Below are positions 9,563 to 19,000 of a stretch of DNA of 64,000 nucleotides, piece by piece. The stretch is from assembly GCF_006402735.1 (NCBI RefSeq), contig NZ_CP017174.1, positions 2,669,001 to 2,733,000 of the forward strand. Direction: 5' to 3'. Made by a program: the position numbers and the translations under genes. The notes below the pieces were generated by a model. It did not search any database and was not told the DNA's origin. It saw only the letters and a list, made by a program, of their open reading frames with translations. Source of the DNA: Myxococcus xanthus. GTDB lineage: Bacteria > Myxococcota > Myxococcia > Myxococcales > Myxococcaceae. How positions within the stretch are numbered: the stretch's first letter is position 1; each line of letters starts with the position of its first letter.

Positions 9563-9655
9563 TCAACAACCCAGGTCCGGCTGACGACAACACGTACACG
9601 ACGGACAGCAGCGGCTGGCAAACGGCGCGGCGGTCGGTGTGTGGGAGTGCGTCAT
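9563..9655 (-). CDS. Cysteine-rich leader peptide 1 (30 aa) of the cys operon
   Basis: The ATG at 9655 opens a 30-codon frame ending in TGA at 9563. It encodes six cysteines at positions 16, 17, 20, 22, 23 and 30, five of them within eight codons. The predicted transcription start (about 9660) is only about five bases upstream, so the message may be nearly leaderless; a weak AGG lies further up. It precedes terminator T1. The function as a cysteine-sensing leader is inferred from codon content and position. Confidence 0.7.
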   Translation of the reverse strand: MTHSHTPTAAPFASRCCPSCTCCRQPDLGC

Positions 9656-9666
9656 CGCGAAGACCT

Positions 9667-9696
9667 ACGCTAGCGGCTGTTTCAGGCGCGCGTCAA
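9667..9696 (-). promoter_or_regulatory. Sigma-70-like promoter of the cys operon
   Basis: On the minus strand a -35 element TTGACG (9696-9691) is followed after 18 bases by TAGCGT (9672-9667). This places transcription start near 9660, just before the first cysteine-rich leader frame. The -35 is close to consensus and the -10 only fair. Confidence 0.55.
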
Positions 9697-9906
9697 CCGG
9701 TCGGCCTCGATGTGGCATGCGGGGCTGGGACGGCCCGAGGGGACGTCCGCTCGTCCGCCCGTCTGGGGGGCGGGACACGGCGCCAGCGGGTGAACGTCCG
9801 CGCAGACCTTGGAAGGAGGCGGGGAGGCGAGCCCTCGTTGCCCATGCGGCAGCGGGCATCACCTTTGCGGCGAGCCGGATTCACCCGTCACCCATGGAGG
9901 CCATCG

Positions 9907-10344
9907 ATGGCGAGCACCAACAAGGACGTCGAGACGCTCAATTCGTTCCTGCGCGGCGAAATCTCCGCCGTGGAGACCTATCGTCAGGCGATCGGGCACG
10001 TCTCTGACGGACTGGCCCGTGACGCGCTGGAGTATTGCCAGCACGACCACGAGCACCGGGTCGAGGAGATTCGCGAGCGCATCCTGAGGATGGGCGGTGA
10101 GCCCGTGGAGAGCTCTGGCATGTGGGGCACCTTCGCCAAGCTGGTCCAAGGCGGCGCGGACGTCCTGGGCGAGAAGGCGGCCATCCAGGCGCTGGAGGAG
10201 GGCGAGGACCATGGCCTCTCCGACTACCAGCGCGACGCGGACCAGGTGCATGGCGAGAATCGACGCTTCGTGCGGATGGAATTGATTCCCGCGCAGAAGC
10301 GGACGCATGAGCGGCTCAGCCGTCTCAAGCGCACCCTTCACTAA
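9907..10344 (+). CDS. DUF2383 / PA2169-type four-helix-bundle protein
   Basis: The 145-residue protein looks like the DUF2383 family of ferritin-like helical bundles. It carries ETYRQA near the N-terminus and two further helices with HDHEHR and EEGEDHG, which put Glu and His where metal ligands could sit. No enzymatic role is established for the family, and a stress role is only a guess. A strong GGAGG (9896-9900) precedes the ATG at 9907. It is transcribed divergently from the cys operon, and the 250 bases between hold the cys promoter. Confidence 0.75.
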   Translation: MASTNKDVETLNSFLRGEISAVETYRQAIGHVSDGLARDALEYCQHDHEHRVEEIRERILRMGGEPVESSGMWGTFAKLVQGGADVLGEKAAIQALEEGEDHGLSDYQRDADQVHGENRRFVRMELIPAQKRTHERLSRLKRTLH

Positions 10345-10562
10345 GCGCGTGCCGCGCGGATGCGCGCCGGCCGGGTGTCTCGTTCCGGGCGCCCGGCCGG
10401 ATTTTTCTCAACCCGTGCGACACGACACCGGCTTGAATCTCCGGGCATCCCGCCCGTCTCAGGCCACGCGCGGCGCCCTGAACCCTCCCCAGACGGGGTG
10501 TTGGAGCTTGTGCGCATGGCATGCGATACCTGGGGGGCTCGTCGCGTTTAGGGAGGCGGAGC

Positions 10563-11336
10563 ATGTCGCCGGACCGCGGTTCATCGGAACGGGAGCCACG
10601 CCCGCAGCAGGTCTCAGGCGAGGAAGCCCGGACCGTGCCCGCGACCTCCACCTCGCTGATGGACGCCAGCCATGCGGGGACGCTGAGCGCGGGTTGTGAA
10701 GCCCTCTTCCGCTCCACCGAGACGACGCTCCAGTGGGCCTGGCGGGTGCTGAAGTGCGCGAAGGCGGGCCCGGGCGCGGGCCCCCTGGCCATGTCCGCCC
10801 GTCAGTGCGCGCTCGAGTTCCTGGACCGCGTCCCGCCCCATGTGCGCCGCGGCGTAGCGGAGCTCCTGGGGTACAGCAGCCTGTGGCAGGCGGTGTGTAC
10901 GCGGCTGGGACGCCCGGTGGCGCGCTCCAACGAGGAGCTGCTGCATGAGCTGGGCGAGGACCTCCAGGTCCTGCTCCACGGCGCCCAGGCGCGTTTGGGG
11001 ACCGCCGCCGCGCTGGAGCAGGGGCTCCTGGTCCACCTGGGCCGGCTGCGCGATTCCCGCCGGGGGGAGCCGGGCGCGCCGCTGGAGCTGCGCGCGGCCC
11101 TGGACGCCTTCACCCACTCCCTGTCCGAGCTGATGACCGCGGCCAGCGCCTACCGCCGCGCGTGGGAAGCCGCCGAGACGGAGCTGTCCGAGTCCGCCGC
11201 GTGGCTGGGCGCCGGAGACCCGGGTTTCTGCTCGTGGATGGCGGACCACCTGTCAGAGACGGTCTTCGCGTGGCGCAACGCCCAGGCCTCCGTCCGCATG
11301 CTGCGCGAGCTGGGCGAGCTGTCCCAGCAGCCGTAG
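10563..11336 (+). CDS. Hypothetical protein, helical
   Basis: The 257-residue product has no motif I recognise. It is alanine-, leucine- and arginine-rich with long amphipathic stretches that predict mostly alpha-helix, and has no signal peptide or membrane segment. The frame opens at 10521, but the ATG at 10563 has GGAGG upstream and is the better start. Third-position GC is very high, as in neighbours, which supports that it is coded. It converges on the next gene with a 13-base gap. Confidence 0.65.
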   Translation: MSPDRGSSEREPRPQQVSGEEARTVPATSTSLMDASHAGTLSAGCEALFRSTETTLQWAWRVLKCAKAGPGAGPLAMSARQCALEFLDRVPPHVRRGVAELLGYSSLWQAVCTRLGRPVARSNEELLHELGEDLQVLLHGAQARLGTAAALEQGLLVHLGRLRDSRRGEPGAPLELRAALDAFTHSLSELMTAASAYRRAWEAAETELSESAAWLGAGDPGFCSWMADHLSETVFAWRNAQASVRMLRELGELSQQP

Positions 11337-11349
11337 CCGGACGCCTGCC

Positions 11350-12444
11350 TCACGCGTCCACGAGGATGCGGTGCCGGTAAAGCTCCAGCAGGACGTCCTC
11401 GGACAGGTCCGCCTGCTTGTTCTCGCGCAGGTGCTGGCGCACGGCGTCCACGGGCTCGCGTCCGGTGAAGTCGACGAGCAGGCCATAGGCTTCACCGGGC
11501 AGGGCCACGGCGTCGTATTCGCTGTAGGCGCCCAGGGCCACGCTGCCGTCCTGCATCCACTGCACGGTGGCATCGGGGTTGAGCTTGAGCGTGCGCGGCA
11601 GCTGGGGCGCCACGGCGGTGTGGTGGAGCTTCTCCAGCGTCTTCAGCTCGATGGTGCCATCCAGGCCCAGCAGCTTCTCCACGCCGTCCGGGGGCAGCGC
11701 CTTCACCAGGCGGTAGCACTCCCGGAAGTAGTCGAGCTCGAGTCCTTCGTAACCCTTCCACAGCGCCGCGTAGGCCTTGGCGGGCGGCGCGGTGTCATCC
11801 AGGTCCTCCACGGTGAGCGGCCCGGGCTGCGTCTCCGCGCGGTCCCTGCCGGACAGCACGTAGTCGGGGAGGAGCTGGAGCGCCGTCCAGCGTGACAGCT
11901 GGATTTCGGCCAGCGTCAGGTACGTCTTGAGGGACATCCAGAACTTGCGGCCGTCCGCGCCCGCCACGTACTTGCAGAAGAAGGTGGAGCAGACGGCTTC
12001 GCGGTAGGGCCAGATGGTGCAGCCGCCGCTGTCCGCGGAGAAGTAGCCGCAGCGCAGGGACGCGGCCCGGCCGAAGAACTGGTGGCCGTTCTTGTAGAGG
12101 AGCTGGAACTTGGCGGGCGGCTTCACCCACTGCGGCGTGACGCCCACGCGGCTGGCGACCTTCGCCTCCATGCGGCGCCGGCCCTCCGCCAGTTCGGGGC
12201 GGTCATCGGACAGCAGCGCGCCCACCAGGTAGTTGGGCAGGCGCGGTGAGTACGTGCAGCACTTGGTGTCCGGCCGGAACATGCGGCTCACGCCGTCCAC
12301 GGAGTCGACGGCGCCCTGCGCGGAGTCCTGGCTCATGGCGCAGTTCGAACAGGTGGCCTTGCTCTCCTCGGGAACGTCCTGCCGGAAGAAGTCAGGAAGG
12401 AGGTCGCGGTAGAGAAGGGGAAGGCTGTCGAGCAGGCGTGGCAT
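11350..12444 (-). CDS. Cysteine-rich protein with a YkgJ-like metal-binding region
   Basis: The 364-residue protein contains clustered cysteines in its N-terminal half: CSNC near residue 33, KCC near 62, and CGYF, GCTIWPYRE, VCSTFFCKY between about 130 and 160. The pattern resembles the YkgJ-type zinc/iron-chelating family (C-x2-C with a later GCxxxxxRP-like segment), although the match is loose. The C-terminal half is acidic and helical. There is no signal peptide. No close neighbour hints at a job. Confidence 0.6.
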   Translation of the reverse strand: MPRLLDSLPLLYRDLLPDFFRQDVPEESKATCSNCAMSQDSAQGAVDSVDGVSRMFRPDTKCCTYSPRLPNYLVGALLSDDRPELAEGRRRMEAKVASRVGVTPQWVKPPAKFQLLYKNGHQFFGRAASLRCGYFSADSGGCTIWPYREAVCSTFFCKYVAGADGRKFWMSLKTYLTLAEIQLSRWTALQLLPDYVLSGRDRAETQPGPLTVEDLDDTAPPAKAYAALWKGYEGLELDYFRECYRLVKALPPDGVEKLLGLDGTIELKTLEKLHHTAVAPQLPRTLKLNPDATVQWMQDGSVALGAYSEYDAVALPGEAYGLLVDFTGREPVDAVRQHLRENKQADLSEDVLLELYRHRILVDA

Positions 12445-12537
12445 GGCGACTCCGGGAAGGTGTCCACCGACGCGCCGGACTCACCGGCGCGGGCTTTCTT
12501 CCCGGAGCCTGACGAGCGGAACGACGCGTCGAGCGGC

Positions 12538-12906
12538 CTAGAAGTAGCAGATGGAGTCGAAGCTGCAGTAGCCCTGACGGTCTCCGCACTGACAGTGGTA
12601 GTCATCCGCACAGAGCATCGTCGGGCAGAAGGGGCCACCCGGGCCGCCGGTGCCGCCGCCCGTTCGATAGGTGTACTCGCACACGGAGTTCACGCAGGTG
12701 GCCGTCTGCGCGCTGGGACACGCGTTCGCGCACTGCCAGTCCTCGTCACAGAAGGATTGGAAGCAGATGGCCAGCGAGGACTCCGTGCTCGCGCTGTTTT
12801 CACAGAGTTCCTCGGGCTCGGAGCTGATGGGGTCGGCCGCCGCGACGGTCGCGAACGTCAGCAGCAGGGCGGCACTCCAGGCGAAGGGACGGCGGATGAG
12901 AGACAT
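12538..12906 (-). CDS. Small secreted cysteine-rich protein
   Basis: The 122-residue product starts with a clear Sec signal peptide: a basic start (SLIRR), a hydrophobic core (AALLLTFATV) and cleavage probably after AAA near residue 24. The mature part has 14 cysteines in short spacings, for example FCDEDWQCANACP and YHCQCGD, suggesting a disulfide-rich extracellular protein. The frame opens at 13014, but the ATG at 12906 has AGGAG upstream and begins the signal peptide. Many similar orphan proteins occur in myxobacteria; function unknown. Confidence 0.75.
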   Translation of the reverse strand: MSLIRRPFAWSAALLLTFATVAAADPISSEPEELCENSASTESSLAICFQSFCDEDWQCANACPSAQTATCVNSVCEYTYRTGGGTGGPGGPFCPTMLCADDYHCQCGDRQGYCSFDSICYF

Positions 12907-12985
12907 GGATGCTCCTGCGCCGACACCCCGGGCGGGAGTGCATGGGAATGTCGGGCTGTCAAAGAATACCAGGAGGCATCTGGGG

Positions 12986-13017
12986 TGAATGCAGGCGTGC
13001 TTGCTCGCTTGCATTCA
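12986..13017. promoter_or_regulatory. Inverted repeat upstream of the secreted cysteine-rich gene
   Basis: TGAATGCAGGCG (12986-12997) and CGCTTGCATTCA (13006-13017) form a 12-bp inverted repeat with one mismatch and an 8-base spacer. It lies 80-110 bases upstream of the minus-strand gene at 12906 and is in the 378-base gap before the plus-strand gene at 13285. Candidate operator or transcript hairpin. The rest of that gap shows nothing I recognise. Confidence 0.45.
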
Positions 13018-13284
13018 ATGGCAGACATTCTTGCCGGCCGACGTGGCACGTCGCGCGAAGATTCCGTCCCGGCTGATGCGCTGTGTGTCACGCCCACTGC
13101 GTGAGCTTCCCATGCGCTCCGTGAGGGGTCGCCTTCGTGAGTCGTGTTTCACCCGCGCAGGCAGGTCAAAAAGCGTGGCTGTAAGTGAAATGGCGCAATG
13201 ACCTGATGGTACAGGTGGCGTGTCCGGTAGGCTACGCAGCCAATGCCGTGGGTCATCCCCCCGTTGACCACTCGGAGGTGTGCC

Positions 13285-14802
13285 ATGGACGGATCCGGTC
13301 CCCTCCCGTTTCCGGATGAAGCCCAGGACGTTGACGTCATCGGACGCGTGCATGCGGCGTTGACGCATCAGTTTCCACACCTGCATCCCGTGGCGCGTCA
13401 TGCCATCAGCGGGCTCGTGCGTTTCTGCGACGGGTGGCGGCGGCTGTTTCCGGCGCGGCGGCCGACCCAGGTGGTGCCCGCGCTGACGACGTGGGAGCAG
13501 TTCCTGACGACCGAGCCCCGCTCGCGCCGCATCATGGTGACGGTGCAACCGTTGGGCGTGGAAACGGACGGCGGGACGTGGGCACCGGTGCTGTTGGCGC
13601 GTGTGGCTCGCTGGTACCGCGACAGCCGCGGCGTGCGCCGGCAGAACCAGCCCCTGGACGTCTGGGTGGCGCGCCTGGGCCGTGAAGGCTCCGATGCACG
13701 CCAATGCGCCCAGGACGCGGACGTCCTCACCGCCGCCATCACGTGCGAGGACGGTGGGCTCCAGGTGGTGCGTTTGTCCCTGGACGACGCGGCGCTGACG
13801 CCTGATGCGGTGGCGGCGTTGCTGGCACGCACGCCCAGCCGCTCGCTGGCCGAGGCACGCCGGGATGGCTTGTTCCCGCAGGTGCTGGTGGACCGCGCCT
13901 CGCGAGGCGACAGCGCCTGGACGTCCCACCTGCTGACGTCGAGTGCTTGGTTCGGTGCGAGAGTGGACGCGGCGACGGGCGCCCTGGAGCTGAGCTTCGA
14001 CCACCTGGTGATGGATGGCACCGCGATGGCCGAGCTCTCGCTGGCGGCCTCGGAGGGGTTGCCGCGCAGGGCGGGGCGCGCGGCGCCGGGCGAATGGCTC
14101 ACCGGTCCCGAGGAGCCGTCGCCGCTGCTGCGAGTGGAGCTGCCGGAGGGGCTCGACTTCCGGAACCTCACCTGCGCGATGCTCCAGGCGGTGCAGCGGG
14201 CCGGCGAGGGCGTGTTCCCCGTCGACAATCCCACGCTGCTGGTGCCGGTGCTGCCCGCGTCGCCGCACACCGTGGCGCGGAAGTGGCGGCGCATTGGTAT
14301 CGCGGTGGTGCCCTCGCGGACGCGCACAGGGCCGATGACGCCCTCTCACGTCGCGCACCTGCTGGAGCAGACGCGGCGGGGCGGCGGCGTGCTGGAGGAC
14401 ATCTTCACCACGTTGTACTCACCGACGCTGCCGTGGTGGATGCCCTCCCTCACCACGCACGGCTTCGCCTTCACACCCTTGCTGCGGCAGGTGCCCGCCG
14501 CCCTGGGAGGCAATGCCCTGCTGTCCAAAATCACCTTGGAGGTCGACGATGATGAAGCGCTGGCGCGGCATTCCCCGCTCTTCTTCAACACGATGCGGCC
14601 GCTGTGTGCCGTGGGGGGCGGCGTGGCCCTCTGCGTGACGGAGGTCCTCCACGCGACGCCCTCGGGCGTGCGCAAGCGCTTCTTCGCGGCGCTCGCGGGC
14701 AGTGGTGCCCTGGGCATGCGCGAGAAGCTGCTGGCCTTCCGGGATGTGCTCGTCGCGGAGGCCGTCAGCAGGGCCCGGCCGCGACGTCCGGCACTCCCTT
14801 GA
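13285..14802 (+). CDS. CAT/E2-fold acyltransferase-like protein
   Basis: The 505-residue protein carries SFDHLVMDGTAMAEL (near residues 236-250), matching the H-x3-D-G catalytic motif of the chloramphenicol acetyltransferase / dihydrolipoyl acyltransferase / condensation-like superfamily, where the His is the general base. There is no lipoyl domain, so it is not a pyruvate dehydrogenase E2. The acyl donor and acceptor are unknown. The ATG at 13285 follows GGAGG; the frame opens 42 bases earlier. The next gene lies 32 bases downstream and may be co-transcribed. Confidence 0.6.
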   Translation: MDGSGPLPFPDEAQDVDVIGRVHAALTHQFPHLHPVARHAISGLVRFCDGWRRLFPARRPTQVVPALTTWEQFLTTEPRSRRIMVTVQPLGVETDGGTWAPVLLARVARWYRDSRGVRRQNQPLDVWVARLGREGSDARQCAQDADVLTAAITCEDGGLQVVRLSLDDAALTPDAVAALLARTPSRSLAEARRDGLFPQVLVDRASRGDSAWTSHLLTSSAWFGARVDAATGALELSFDHLVMDGTAMAELSLAASEGLPRRAGRAAPGEWLTGPEEPSPLLRVELPEGLDFRNLTCAMLQAVQRAGEGVFPVDNPTLLVPVLPASPHTVARKWRRIGIAVVPSRTRTGPMTPSHVAHLLEQTRRGGGVLEDIFTTLYSPTLPWWMPSLTTHGFAFTPLLRQVPAALGGNALLSKITLEVDDDEALARHSPLFFNTMRPLCAVGGGVALCVTEVLHATPSGVRKRFFAALAGSGALGMREKLLAFRDVLVAEAVSRARPRRPALP

Positions 14803-14834
14803 ATCTTCCTGGTCTTCCGTCACGAGAGCTCTCC

Positions 14835-15689
14835 ATGGTCTCCCCCCACGACCCCGGACGCATCCGGCCGCGACCGCACCTCCAGTTCCCCTTCGACGCG
14901 AACTTCCCGCGCATCTGGCACCGCAATGGCCCTGGCACCACGCACCTGTGGAACGGGCTCAACATGCTCTTCCCCCAGGGCGAGCGGTTCTTCGTGCGCA
15001 GCGTCAACCATTACATGCCGCAGCTGGCGGACACGCCCGCGCTGCGCGCGCAGGTGAAGGCCTTCTTCGCGCAGGAAGGCAAGCACGCGCGCGAGCACCA
15101 GGACTACATCGAGCTGCTGGAGTCCCAGGGCTACGACATCCACCGCTTCATGCGGCGGTACGAGTCATTCCTCTGGGGCGTCATCGACGCGAAGCTTCCG
15201 CCGTCGCTGCGGCTGTCCATCACCGCCGCGCTGGAGCACTACACGGCGCTGATGGGCGAGAACACGCTGACGCTGGGCGTGTTCGCGGACGGCCACCCGG
15301 CGATGCGCAACCTCATCGAATGGCACGCCGCCGAGGAGATTGAGCACAAGGCGGTGGCCTTCGACGTGCTGCGGAAGGTGGCACCGGGCTATGGGCTGCG
15401 CGTGTTGGGCATGGTGCTGGCCGTGTTGTCGCTCTTCGCCCTGTGGTTCGCCGCCACGGTGACGCTGCTGCGCCAGGAGCGTGGGCTGGGGTGGACGGGG
15501 CTGCTGCGCGAGCTGTGGCGCGCTCACCGGAAGGACCCGGTGCTGTTCCAGGTGCTGGGACGGGGCTTGCGGCAGTACCTGCGCCCCTCCTTCCACCCGC
15601 TGGACAATGACAACCTGGAGTTGGCCAGGGCCCACCTGGCGACACTGGAGGCGCCGCCTCCGGAGGTCCCGGAGCGAGAAGCGGCATAG
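14835..15689 (+). CDS. Predicted metal-dependent hydrolase (PF10118 type)
   Basis: The 284-residue protein has the two Glu/His helices of this family: QEGKHAREHQDY near residue 76 and WHAAEEIEHKAVAFD near 164, which look like a ferritin-like metal site. A hydrophobic segment follows (LGMVLAVLSLFALWFAA, about 196-212), so it may be membrane-attached. The biochemical reaction of the family is not settled. The ATG at 14835 gives the conserved LQFPFD start region. Confidence 0.75.
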   Translation: MVSPHDPGRIRPRPHLQFPFDANFPRIWHRNGPGTTHLWNGLNMLFPQGERFFVRSVNHYMPQLADTPALRAQVKAFFAQEGKHAREHQDYIELLESQGYDIHRFMRRYESFLWGVIDAKLPPSLRLSITAALEHYTALMGENTLTLGVFADGHPAMRNLIEWHAAEEIEHKAVAFDVLRKVAPGYGLRVLGMVLAVLSLFALWFAATVTLLRQERGLGWTGLLRELWRAHRKDPVLFQVLGRGLRQYLRPSFHPLDNDNLELARAHLATLEAPPPEVPEREAA

Positions 15690-16085
15690 CGGCGCGAAAG
15701 CACGCCTGGTGAGGGGCATCCCGCACGGTGTTTGCTCACTGGTGGAACGTGAAGGAGGCCGCGAAGGTTGCTTGCTCCCGCGGGGCGCGAACTTCGTCGC
15801 CAGCACGGAGGTGCTCTACCAAGGCCTGCGTCACCCCGGCGTGACGTGGGCGCATGGGTTCTCCTGGAGCCTGGGGCTCGGGGTGGCCCTGGGGGACCGG
15901 TAAGTCTGTTGGCGGTGCTTCCCGCTTTGTCACGAGCGCTGCGCAGGCTCTGACGTGCGGCTGACACCTACCGTGGCTCCTGCCCGCATGTCCGGCAGGC
16001 GTCCCGGCGTGAACTCTTCACGCGCCGGGCCGACGCACGGTGATAAGGACGGCCCCGCTGTTACCCAGAGCCACGATCTCGACCC
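15690..16085. other. Gap before purL with a hairpin, no convincing gene
   Basis: The 396-base gap holds short frames on both strands, but none has a good ribosome-binding site or a protein-like composition. Near its end a near-perfect inverted repeat, CCCGGCGTGAA (16003-16013) and TTCACGCGCCGGG (16017-16029), could form a hairpin in the purL leader; there is no U-rich tail. I see no purine riboswitch. Confidence 0.5.
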
Positions 16086-19000
16086 ATGTCCAGCATGCAC
16101 ACCCTGCGTGGGGCTCCGGCCCTTTCTGACTTCAGGCTCGCCAAGCTCCTGGCCCAGTGCCGCGAGCGGGTGCCCTCCGTTTCATCCGTCTATGCGGAGT
16201 TCGTGCACCTCATCGACACTCCGGCGCCCCTCTCCGAGGCGGACCTGGCCACCCTGGGCCGCCTGCTCGACTACGGGCCCCGCGTGGCCACGGGCGCACG
16301 CACCGGCAGCCTGCTGCTCGTGCTGCCTCGGCCGGGCACCATCTCCCCCTGGTCCTCCAAGGCCACGGACATTGCCCACAACTGCGGCCTGGGCGAACGG
16401 GTGCGGCGCATGGAGCGCGGCACCGCCTTCTTCATCGCGGGCCCCAACGGGCAGGCGTTGCAGGACGCGGAGCTGGAGCGCCTGAGGCCGGTGCTGCATG
16501 ACCGGATGACGCAGGCGGTGGTGGGGCGTCTCGAAGACGCGGCCATCCTGTTCGCCGGGCACACGCCCCGGCCCTTCACGACGGTGGACGTGCTGGGCGG
16601 AGGCCGCGCGGCATTGGTGACCGCCAACCGCGAGCTGGGCCTGGCCCTGGCCGACGACGAGATGGACTACCTGGTGGCGCGCTTCACCGAGCTGAAGCGC
16701 AACCCCACCGACGTCGAGCTGATGATGTTCGCGCAGGCCAACAGCGAGCACTGCCGGCACAAGATCTTCAACGCGAGCTGGACCATCGATGGCAAGCCGC
16801 AGGAGCGCTCGCTCTTCCAGGCCATCAAGAACACCTACGTCCAGCACAAGGAAGGCGTGCTCGGCGCGTACAAGGACAACGCGGCCGTCATCGAAGGCTT
16901 CGAGGTGGACCGCTTCTTCCCGTCCCCCGAATCCGGTGAGTGGGGCTCCGTGCGCGAGCCGGCCCACATCATGATCAAGGTGGAGACGCACAACCACCCG
17001 ACGGCCATCTCCCCGTACCCGGGCGCCGCCACCGGCGCGGGCGGCGAGATTCGCGATGAGGGGGCCACCGGCCGTGGCGCCCGGCCCAAGGCGGGCCTCA
17101 CCGGCTTCAGCGTGAGCCACCTGCGCATCCCCGGCTTCGAGCAGCCCTGGGAGCAGCCTTACGGCAAGCCGGACCGCATCGTCTCCGCGCTGGACATCAT
17201 GGTGGACGGCCCCCTGGGCGGCGCGGCCTTCAACAACGAGTTCGGCCGGCCGAACCTCACGGGCTACTTCCGCAGCTACGAGGTGCAGGTCCCCACGCCC
17301 GGTGGCGTGGAGGTGCGCGGCTACCACAAGCCCATCATGATTGCCGGTGGCCTGGGCAACATCCGCGCGCCGCACGTGCAGAAGGGGCGCCTGCAGCCGG
17401 GCGACAAGCTCATCGTCCTGGGCGGGCCCGCGATGCTCATCGGCCTGGGCGGTGGCGCGGCGTCCTCCATGGCGCAGGGCGCGAGCGCGGCGGACCTCGA
17501 CTTCGCCTCGGTGCAGCGGGACAACGCGGAGATGGAGCGTCGCTGCCAGGAGGTCATCGACAGCTGCTGGGCGCTGGGCGACAAGAACCCCATCCGCTCC
17601 ATTCACGACGTGGGCGCCGGTGGTCTGTCCAACGCGGTGCCGGAGCTGGCCCACGACAACGACCTGGGCGGACGCCTGGAGCTGCGCGCGGTGCCCAACG
17701 CCGAGCCGGGCATGTCGCCGGTGGAGATCTGGTGCAACGAGGCGCAGGAGCGCTACGTGCTGGGCGTGGCGCCGGAGGACCTGGCCCGCTTCGCCGCCCT
17801 GTGCGAGCGGGAGCGCGCGCCCTTCTCCGTGCTGGGTGACGCCACCGCCGAGCAGACCCTGAAGCTGGGGGACACGCAGTTCGGCAACGCGCCCATCGAC
17901 CTGCCCATGGACGTGCTGTTCGGCAAGGCGCCGCGCATGCACCGCGACGTGACGTCGCGCCCGGTGTCGTTCGCGCCGCTGACGCTGGATGGCTCACTGG
18001 CGGTGCTGGCGGAGCGCGTGTTGAGCCACCCCACGGTGGCGGACAAGAGCTTCCTCATCACCATTGGCGACCGCACTGTGTCCGGGCTCAGCAACCGGGA
18101 CCAGATGGTGGGCCCCTGGCAGGTGCCGGTGGCGGACTGCGCGGTGACGCTGTCCACCGTGACGAGCACCACCGGTGAGGCCATGGCCATGGGCGAGCGC
18201 ACGCCGCTGGCCCTCATCGACGCGGCGGCCTCGGCGCGCATGGCGGTGGGCGAGGCGCTCACCAACATCGCCGCGGCCCGCATCGGCAAGCTGTCCGACG
18301 TGAAGCTGTCCGCCAACTGGATGGCCGCGGCGGGCAGCCCGGGCGAGGACGCCAGCCTCTACGCCGCTGTCCACGCGGTGGGCATGGAGCTGTGCCCCGC
18401 GCTGGGCCTCACCATCCCCGTGGGCAAGGACTCCATGTCCATGCGGACCGTCTGGGAGGAGGGCGGTGCCCGCAAGGCCGTGACGGCGCCGGTGTCGCTC
18501 ATCATCTCCGCGTTCGCGCCGGTGTTGGACGTGCGCAAGTCCCTGACGCCGCAACTGGTGGACGTGGCGGACGACACGCGGCTGCTCTTCATCGACCTGG
18601 CGCGCGGGAAGCAGCGGCTGGGCGGCTCCGTGGTGGCGCACGTCAACGGGCAGGTGGGGCCGGAGAGCCCGGACGTGGAAGACCCGGCGCTGCTGCGTGG
18701 CTTCTTCGCCGCGGTGCAGGCGCTCAGCGAGTGCGGCTCGCTGTTGGCGTACCACGACCGCTCCGACGGCGGCCTGTGGGCCACGCTGTGCGAGATGGCC
18801 TTCGCGGGCCGTTGCGGCCTGGACGTGGACCTGGCGCCGCTGGGTGGCGACGTGACGGCGGCCCTCTTCAATGAGGAACTGGGCGCGGTGGTGCAGGTGC
18901 GCGCATCGGACGTGGCGCGCGTGCGCGAGGTGCTGGCGCAGCACGGCCTGTCACGGGAGGTCCACGAACTGGGCCGCCCGGTGACGGCGTTGCAGGTGCG

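Noticed and set aside
9219..9660. SAM, cobalamin or other small-molecule riboswitch in the cys leader
   Set aside because: I could not match any conserved riboswitch core; the paired Cys-rich frames and terminators explain the layout better.
12471..12491. Perfect CGCGCCGG hairpin downstream of the cysteine-rich secreted gene as intrinsic terminator
   Set aside because: No U-rich tail on the relevant strand; too little to call a terminator.
13015..14358. 447-codon minus-strand frame opposite the acyltransferase-like gene
   Set aside because: Arginine- and histidine-rich shadow; the plus strand has the recognisable catalytic motif and a ribosome site.
15736..15933. 65-codon minus-strand frame in the gap before purL
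   Set aside because: No ribosome site, proline-rich, no relatives recognised.
16182..17942. 586-codon minus-strand frame opposite purL
   Set aside because: Shadow of purL: histidine-, valine- and alanine-rich, no motif, no ribosome site.
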